Assembly (NCBI GenBank): GCA_002297815.1
Contig: DBKH01000024.1
Span: 1 to 18,110 of the forward strand
Origin: Bacteroidales bacterium UBA755
GTDB taxonomy: Bacteria > Bacteroidota > Bacteroidia > Bacteroidales > UBA932
DNA length: 18,110 nt
Direction: 5' to 3'
Position 1 is the stretch's first letter. Each line of letters starts with the position of its first letter. Below, in pieces: positions 13,608 through 18,110 of the stretch. The notes beneath the pieces were generated by a model. That model was not told the origin of the DNA, did no database searches, and worked only from the letters and a program-made list of their open reading frames with translations. Position numbers and translations under genes: made by a program.

Positions 13608-15668
13608 TCAAAACTTCACCGACCACCTAACGGACGGCATGACAGGCATGATGCTAACCTGTTTCCATGTGCCATAGTCGTTGTAGATTAGGTACGGATT
13701 ATGTCTGTTAGTGACGTTGAACACTGACACAGTAAGGTCATGAGTGCTTCGCTTCCTCATGAACTTGAATGTGTAGGCTACATCAAGGCGGAAATAGGCT
13801 TTCATCCTATGTCCGTTCACAGATGTCATTTCCATGCGGTCATGGATGTTGTCTTGGAACTTGTCTGAGTACATACCGCTCAGTCCTGTCTCCCAGTACG
13901 GCGGCTTCACCCCAAGGTACTGGCTTCTCTGTACCGTCATGAGATTTCCTGAACAGCAAGAGAGTACAATGCCTAGATGTTGCTCTCCTCGTTCTCTTTT
14001 TCTGGTCGTCAGGTCGGACTGGAAGTTAAGGATGTGTGGTCTGTCGAACTTGAACGGGAATCTCTCTCCTTCGTTGATGCTAGGATATTCCCTATTAGTC
14101 TTGGACAGAGTGTAGGCAACATTCATGGACAGGCGCTCCGACGACATCGAGCCTGAGACCTCCATTCCTATCGAACGCCCAGAACCACTCTCGATCTCAT
14201 CCTCCCATGTGCCCTCTGTGATTCTGAACATATTGATGGAGGATTTGTAGCTGATTACTCCGTTCATCTCTCTAGCGTAACCTCCAGCGTTCAGATGAAA
14301 CTCTGTCTCACCAAGAAGCTTTAGCCTTACCCCTTTGTGCCAGAACAATCCTGCATAGATCTGCCTTGAGATTTCAGGCTTGAAGTCCTTCTTCGCAGGG
14401 CTCATGATGTTCATCGCCCAGCCAGTCGGTAATCCTTCAAGCACATGCATGTACTGTGACATTCTGTCCGCGGCCACTTCAAGCCCTAGATTCTTGGTCA
14501 GTGTTCTGTCTGCTCTCAGATGAGCGTCAAAACCTGTTGTGTTCCACCTGTCATAAAGATAAAGGATTTGCCTGTAGCCAGCCAAGACATCCCATTTACT
14601 ATTGCGATAATTAATGTCTGTGAACACCGCTCCGGACAGGGCTTTCATGAAAGTCTTGGCTTCAATCCCTCCCGTTACATTTAGGAGGCTGGATAATTTA
14701 TGGCTTATTAAAGACTTCACTCCTGTCTCAACCCAGTTGCAAGACATTGAATATTCAGAATTATTCTTGCCGTTATGGTAATAGTCTTGAGTCTGGAGAA
14801 CGTTTGAGAAAGTGAAGTAACCAAAGGCATTCAATTCTGTGCGGCTTGACAGTGATGACCGTAAATCCAGTTTCGCCATTCCGGAGATGTTCTGCATGAG
14901 TGCTCCACTGTCATCGTATTTGACTGAGAGTCTGTCTTGAGAGAATAGACCGGTCAGTTTGATCACACTCTTGTCGTTCAGCCTTCTTTCGATAGTTGCT
15001 GCCCAGTCATGCATCAGACCGTTGATCTTTGCATAGTCCTCATCCGAGCCGGTAATCATTCCGGCAAGGACTGGTAATGGGGAAAAACGACCGGCCACTC
15101 TGTAGTCAGTGTTTCCATTTTTACTTGGAGCCTCAAGGTAAACGCTTGTCATGTAGGGTGATAACGAGAGATTCCATGAGTGTGTTTCCAGCCTTCCTGA
15201 TTTTGATTTTATCCGCATCAGTGAAGAGGTGATGTCTCCAGAAGACGCTTCTAACCCTCCCGTCCTAAAATCCGTAACGCTGATCATGTCTGGAGAAAAC
15301 GAAGAGAACAGTCCAAGCAGATGACTTGTCCCATAGACAGGAACACCGTCATATTCAACCCTACTGTTGCCTGCGTTTCCGCCTCTGACAAACAGTCCAA
15401 GAGAACCTTCCACGCCTGATGAGACTCCTGGAAGTGTGGTAATCTGCCTTAGGACATCCGGTTCTCCGATAACTGACACAATCGCAGCCGCCCTTTCCGG
15501 AGTGTAAATGTAACGGTTCGGTTTCCTGAAAATCGGTAGCCTGTCCGACACCACCGAGCTGTCAATCCTGATGCCCGGCCCGGAAGCCGTGTCTATCTGG
15601 GGTGATTGAGCCTGAGACAGCTGAAGCGCAAGAAAAATGAATATTATGGTAAACAGAATTTGTTTCAT
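13608..15668 (-). CDS. TonB-dependent outer-membrane receptor, short form
   Basis: A 686-aa outer-membrane transporter. The signal peptide (MKQILFTIIFIFLALQLSQA) is followed by a short linker, a plug domain (about 55-157, with FVRGGNAGNSRVEYDGVPVYG and GEPDVLRQITTLPGV split across it) and a barrel ending in VRWSVKF with the terminal phenylalanine. Unlike the larger receptor at 2242-5049 it lacks the carboxypeptidase-regulatory-like domain. It is the last gene of a three-gene operon, 15 nt after the DUF4249 lipoprotein. DUF4249 proteins regularly accompany this type of receptor in Bacteroidota. The substrate is unknown. No clear terminator lies in the 58 nt between its end and the convergent oxidoreductase gene. 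Confidence 0.9.
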   Translation of the reverse strand: MKQILFTIIFIFLALQLSQAQSPQIDTASGPGIRIDSSVVSDRLPIFRKPNRYIYTPERAAAIVSVIGEPDVLRQITTLPGVSSGVEGSLGLFVRGGNAGNSRVEYDGVPVYGTSHLLGLFSSFSPDMISVTDFRTGGLEASSGDITSSLMRIKSKSGRLETHSWNLSLSPYMTSVYLEAPSKNGNTDYRVAGRFSPLPVLAGMITGSDEDYAKINGLMHDWAATIERRLNDKSVIKLTGLFSQDRLSVKYDDSGALMQNISGMAKLDLRSSLSSRTELNAFGYFTFSNVLQTQDYYHNGKNNSEYSMSCNWVETGVKSLISHKLSSLLNVTGGIEAKTFMKALSGAVFTDINYRNSKWDVLAGYRQILYLYDRWNTTGFDAHLRADRTLTKNLGLEVAADRMSQYMHVLEGLPTGWAMNIMSPAKKDFKPEISRQIYAGLFWHKGVRLKLLGETEFHLNAGGYAREMNGVISYKSSINMFRITEGTWEDEIESGSGRSIGMEVSGSMSSERLSMNVAYTLSKTNREYPSINEGERFPFKFDRPHILNFQSDLTTRKRERGEQHLGIVLSCCSGNLMTVQRSQYLGVKPPYWETGLSGMYSDKFQDNIHDRMEMTSVNGHRMKAYFRLDVAYTFKFMRKRSTHDLTVSVFNVTNRHNPYLIYNDYGTWKQVSIMPVMPSVRWSVKF

Positions 15669-15683
15669 GCCCTAAACTCATTT

Positions 15684-16601
15684 TCAATCATCAATTATAT
15701 AGCTTCTGGCGATAAGCGTGTCGGAGCATGCTGCGAATATTCCCAATCCACCCTTGATGTTAGAATAGATAACATTCTCTTCGAAATATGCGGTTGGATC
15801 ATCCTCTGCAATGTAGGCGTTTGCCTTTATGATGCTGGATTTTAGATATTTATCATATTCTTCAGACGAGGTTCTAAAGACGACAATGGCATTTCGCAGC
15901 CATGACTCGATAAAGAAAGTGATGGGGTATTCAAGGTTCTTATCTGTTTCTCCGATTCTGAGGTATCCGTCGTGACTGAATGACTCTCCAGTTTTTTGGA
16001 TTAAATCTGTAAACATCAGAAAATCATCTGCATTGAAATTATCCATAGCGACATGATCGGAGCCTATAGAATTTGCGATATTATCATCGGGTTCTATTTC
16101 CACAATATCTTTAGTCCAGATTGGCTTTGTGCTGCTGCGAATCATCACAAAGATCCAGTATGGTGAAGCAGGGGCGTTTTGCGAAAACGACTTGTGGTAA
16201 TCTGTTGAGGTCTGTTTATCTTGAACCCTTTTCACCTTGACGTTCACAGGCATTGTTGTCTCTGCTGTAATCTCTTTATGACCAGGTACTTTTACAGAAA
16301 GCCTATATGTGTGGCCAGCTATTGGTGTGTAGTCCAACTTCCAAGTATGCCGTATGGCATGGATGAACTTTCCCACTTCATTCTCCCCATCGTATAGCCG
16401 GACATCAGCTTCTGGGATGCTTTCGTAGCGGAAGCTGCCGGGTTCTGCGTTGTAGCATAAAGAAAGTTCTTGTATGTCTTTATTCTCCAGAATAAGATTC
16501 ACTGTTACCTTCTTCTCAAATTCAGAAGAGAAGTCAATGTTTTCAGTGCATGATACTACTATCGCTAAGGTTGCCAGACCTTTAAATATCGCTTCCCGCA
16601 T
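15684..16601 (-). CDS. DUF4249 family lipoprotein
   Basis: A 305-aa lipoprotein with lipobox VVSC (Cys18) after a short hydrophobic signal. The beta-rich body fits DUF4249: an Ig-like N-terminal half (EADVRLYDGENEVG, GHTYRLSVKVPGH, ITAETTMP) and a C-terminal block with the family-typical NIKGGLGIFAA. These proteins are thought to sit at the outer membrane beside TonB-dependent receptors, but their ligand is not known. It starts 6 nt after the upstream lipoprotein gene ends and stops 15 nt before the receptor start, so the three are one transcriptional unit. Lipidation and export to the surface are inferred from the lipobox; the residues after Cys18 (TENIDFSS) include some acidic character but no full export signal. 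Confidence 0.85.
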   Translation of the reverse strand: MREAIFKGLATLAIVVSCTENIDFSSEFEKKVTVNLILENKDIQELSLCYNAEPGSFRYESIPEADVRLYDGENEVGKFIHAIRHTWKLDYTPIAGHTYRLSVKVPGHKEITAETTMPVNVKVKRVQDKQTSTDYHKSFSQNAPASPYWIFVMIRSSTKPIWTKDIVEIEPDDNIANSIGSDHVAMDNFNADDFLMFTDLIQKTGESFSHDGYLRIGETDKNLEYPITFFIESWLRNAIVVFRTSSEEYDKYLKSSIIKANAYIAEDDPTAYFEENVIYSNIKGGLGIFAACSDTLIARSYIIDD

Positions 16602-16607
16602 GGCGTA

Positions 16608-17441
16608 TTACCTTGTAAGCGTTATCGTTGTGGTGTCTCGAAGCATTATCCCTCCATCAAGTTCCATCTCAACGATGAAGTCGGTCTTTAGCGGAGCCTC
16701 AGGCGGAACATCTTTCAAGTGAAGGTATAATGACGGGTTGACAATAGGGCGCGTAGCAAGATACTCTTCGATGCTCATGCCTATTATCAACCGGCCAAGA
16801 TATTTTCTTCTGTAATCGAAAAGGAATGTGTTGCTTTTATCACCGAATATTTCAAAATACCCGGTCAAGTCACTCCCAGGCATGTTTCCGAACATGGTCA
16901 CGTTCGACATCACCTTCAATGATTTCAACTCATTTTTGCGGTACTCTATTAACTTGACGTACATCATAGGTGAAGATTCGCTCCTTGTAAATGCCATGGG
17001 GCTCTTAGATGTACGATTCCCATGTCTCATTTCTTCGTTCATGATGTTTTCCATCGTTTGGTCTGGTGTGGACATGAGCGATGTCGAATATTCTCCATCT
17101 GGCAGATCCTTGATCATCTCTAGAGTGTAATTTGTAACATCTAATGTCAGACAAAAATGTTGTGCTGGAGTTTCACTAGTCTCTGCCTGTTTTACCATTA
17201 TCAGCTGGTATCCTTTTTTCAACATTTCCTCTCTCTGTTTTTCTGACAATGAATAATAGGAGGAGGAATCAATGTAAGCATTCCTCAGGAACAGATATTC
17301 ACAATCTCTCGGCACGAACGCCCAAGAATAACCTGACGGCACATCAGCCTTTTCTTTATTACAAGAAATGAAGCACAGAGCGGCTAATAGAATAGCCCAA
17401 TTTTTTTTCTGACAATCTCGCAGGAAGCTAAAATCGCGCAC
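16608..17441 (-). CDS. Lipoprotein of unknown family, first gene of the TonB/DUF4249 operon
   Basis: A 277-aa predicted lipoprotein. The GTG-initiated start gives an N-region with basic residues (RDCQKK), a hydrophobic core (NWAILLAALCF) and lipobox FISC with Cys27, then NKEKADV. The rest is soluble and probably beta-rich; blocks such as YSWAFVPRDCEYLFLRNAY and DLTGYFEIFGDKSNTFLFDY are not familiar to me. There is no ATG in frame before the lipobox. An overlapping frame with an ATG at 17473 encodes a second lipoprotein-like signal. The two frames would join if the A8 run (17401-17408 as T8 on +) gained one base, so the start is uncertain. Position and signal suggest an accessory surface protein of the TonB receptor downstream. 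Confidence 0.7.
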   Translation of the reverse strand: MRDFSFLRDCQKKNWAILLAALCFISCNKEKADVPSGYSWAFVPRDCEYLFLRNAYIDSSSYYSLSEKQREEMLKKGYQLIMVKQAETSETPAQHFCLTLDVTNYTLEMIKDLPDGEYSTSLMSTPDQTMENIMNEEMRHGNRTSKSPMAFTRSESSPMMYVKLIEYRKNELKSLKVMSNVTMFGNMPGSDLTGYFEIFGDKSNTFLFDYRRKYLGRLIIGMSIEEYLATRPIVNPSLYLHLKDVPPEAPLKTDFIVEMELDGGIMLRDTTTITLTR

Positions 17442-17473
17442 ATTATTGTGACTAAAACTGAAGGTGTTTTCAT
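17384..17473 (-). other. Short overlapping frame with lipoprotein-like signal (29 codons)
   Basis: An ATG at 17473 opens a 29-residue frame beginning MKTPSVLVTIMCAILASC, which looks like a lipoprotein signal ending in a lipobox-like LASC. It then ends at TAG (17384-17386). It overlaps the GTG-started lipoprotein gene in another frame and shares the A8 run. It could be an upstream leader frame, a phase-variable alternative start, or chance. Confidence 0.3.
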
Positions 17474-17504
17474 CTAAAACGGGGTTATTAGTTTTTCATG
17501 GCTG

Positions 17505-17537
17505 CTAAGATAATAAATAATTGTGATATTGCGCAAA
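17505..17537 (-). promoter_or_regulatory. Possible promoter of the TonB/DUF4249 operon
   Basis: On the - strand, TTTG (17534-17537), a 21-nt spacer and TATCTTAG (17505-17512) resemble TTTG-N19-TAnnTTTG, with one mismatch in the -7 box and a long spacer. The position suits the lipoprotein gene downstream. Weak. Confidence 0.3.
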
Positions 17538-17617
17538 GAAATTCTCCCACGCATCTTCCGCGTAATTGGGCGTGAAATGTAAAATGTTGAATATTAGTGC
17601 ATTATGCTATTATCTTC

Positions 17618-17631
17618 GGTAAGATATTACC
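17618..17631. other. Small inverted repeat in the divergent intergenic region
   Basis: GGTAA-GATA-TTACC between the divergent rsmA and lipoprotein operon promoters. It might be a regulator half-site pair or a weak hairpin. The rest of 17442-17715 shows only the promoters described. Confidence 0.25.
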
Positions 17632-17702
17632 TAAGGTAGCGGGCTAAAGGGTTTATTAATAATCATTTAGCGTTCACGGCTGCAAAATCGATGAATATTC
17701 CG

Positions 17703-17710
17703 TATCTTTG
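17703..17710 (+). promoter_or_regulatory. Bacteroidota -7 box of rsmA
   Basis: TATCTTTG matches TAnnTTTG and ends 5 nt before the rsmA ATG, implying that transcription starts at or next to the start codon. A GAATATTC octamer lies just upstream (17693-17700). No clear -33 box. Confidence 0.6.
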
Positions 17711-17715
17711 TCCCT

Positions 17716-18110
17716 ATGGAAGTACGTGCGAAAAAGGCGCTTGGGCAGCATTTTTTGACTGACCAGAGCATTGCGAAGAACATTGTTGGGGCTCTTGAGG
17801 GGCGGCAGGCGTTGGAGGTCGGGCCGGGTATGGGAGTGTTGACTCAGTACCTGCTGCCTCGACCGGAGTTGGCATTGAAGGTTGTTGAGATTGATGGCGA
17901 GTCAGTTGCCTACCTTAAGAAGCATTATCCGAAATTGGGGGATGGCCTGATCGAGGGTGATTTCCTGAAAATGGATCTTGATGGGATATTCGAGGGGGAA
18001 TATTCAGTGATAGGAAATTTCCCTTATAACATTTCCTCGCAGATTTTCTTCAAGATTCTTGAACATCGCGACCGCATCCCGGAGGTAGTCTGCATGATCC
18101 AGAAGGAGGT
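17716..18110 (+). CDS. rsmA: 16S rRNA (adenine1518/1519-N6)-dimethyltransferase, 3'-truncated by the window edge
   Basis: RsmA/KsgA dimethylates two adjacent adenosines near the 3' end of 16S rRNA during 30S assembly. The first 131 residues are present: the conserved N-terminus KKALGQHFLTD (6-16), the SAM-binding motif LEVGPGMG (33-40), the acidic motif VEID (57-60), GDFLK (81-85) and the catalytic NFPYNIS (101-107, an NLPY variant). The ATG at 17716 gives the expected short N-terminus before KKALGQHFL. It is preceded by a -7 box only 5 nt away and no Shine-Dalgarno sequence. It is transcribed divergently from the TonB/DUF4249 operon. Confidence 0.95.
   Translation, partial: MEVRAKKALGQHFLTDQSIAKNIVGALEGRQALEVGPGMGVLTQYLLPRPELALKVVEIDGESVAYLKKHYPKLGDGLIEGDFLKMDLDGIFEGEYSVIGNFPYNISSQIFFKILEHRDRIPEVVCMIQKE

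Overview
The window comes from a member of the Bacteroidota, most likely order Bacteroidales. The evidence is two TonB-dependent receptor/lipoprotein loci, a DUF4249 lipoprotein, short lipoprotein signals, and several -7 boxes of the form TAnnTTTG, one with a matching -33 TTTG at the usual 19-nt spacing. Base composition is close to balanced. Species or genus cannot be read from the sequence.

Layout. (1) 1-953, + strand: the 3' part of a CcsA/ResC-type cytochrome c biogenesis gene, which runs off the left edge. (2) 979-5049, - strand: a two-gene outer-membrane module, a 935-aa TonB-dependent receptor followed by a beta-helix lipoprotein, ending in a perfect hairpin terminator. (3) 5131-5196: a decayed second copy of the ccsA 3' end, so the TonB module is bracketed by two ccsA tails. 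(4) 5215-6405: a STAND/archaeal-type AAA ATPase gene whose promoter is covered by a 36-bp near-perfect dyad. (5) 6532-13549, + strand housekeeping genes: aspS, an M24B aminopeptidase P, a DUF456 membrane protein and a YdiJ/D-lactate-dehydrogenase-like flavo-iron-sulfur oxidoreductase; the last three are probably co-transcribed. (6) 13608-17441, - strand: a three-gene operon of lipoprotein, DUF4249 lipoprotein and a short TonB-dependent receptor. (7) 17716-18110: the start of rsmA, expressed divergently from that operon. No tRNA, rRNA, CRISPR array, transposase or integrase was seen. No gene-free stretch exceeds 300 bases.

The unusual content lies over and between the genes. A family of short palindromic repeats (arms GGTCACT/AGTGACC around a TTCGACARGCTCA-type core, given here in reverse orientation) occurs in eight places on both strands. 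Two copies have a related element sitting in their loop. Several are translated as part of CcsA and the YdiJ-like enzyme, and one supplies a stop codon. The octamer GAATATTC occurs at least 11 times, against about 0.3 expected by chance. Two genes (rsmA and the large TonB receptor) have -7 boxes so close to the start codon that their mRNAs should be leaderless or nearly so.

Functionally, the two TonB modules import unknown ligands through the outer membrane. The central + strand block covers translation (AspRS), peptide turnover and 2-hydroxyacid oxidation. The ATPase gene is an accessory gene of unknown role with a conspicuous candidate operator.
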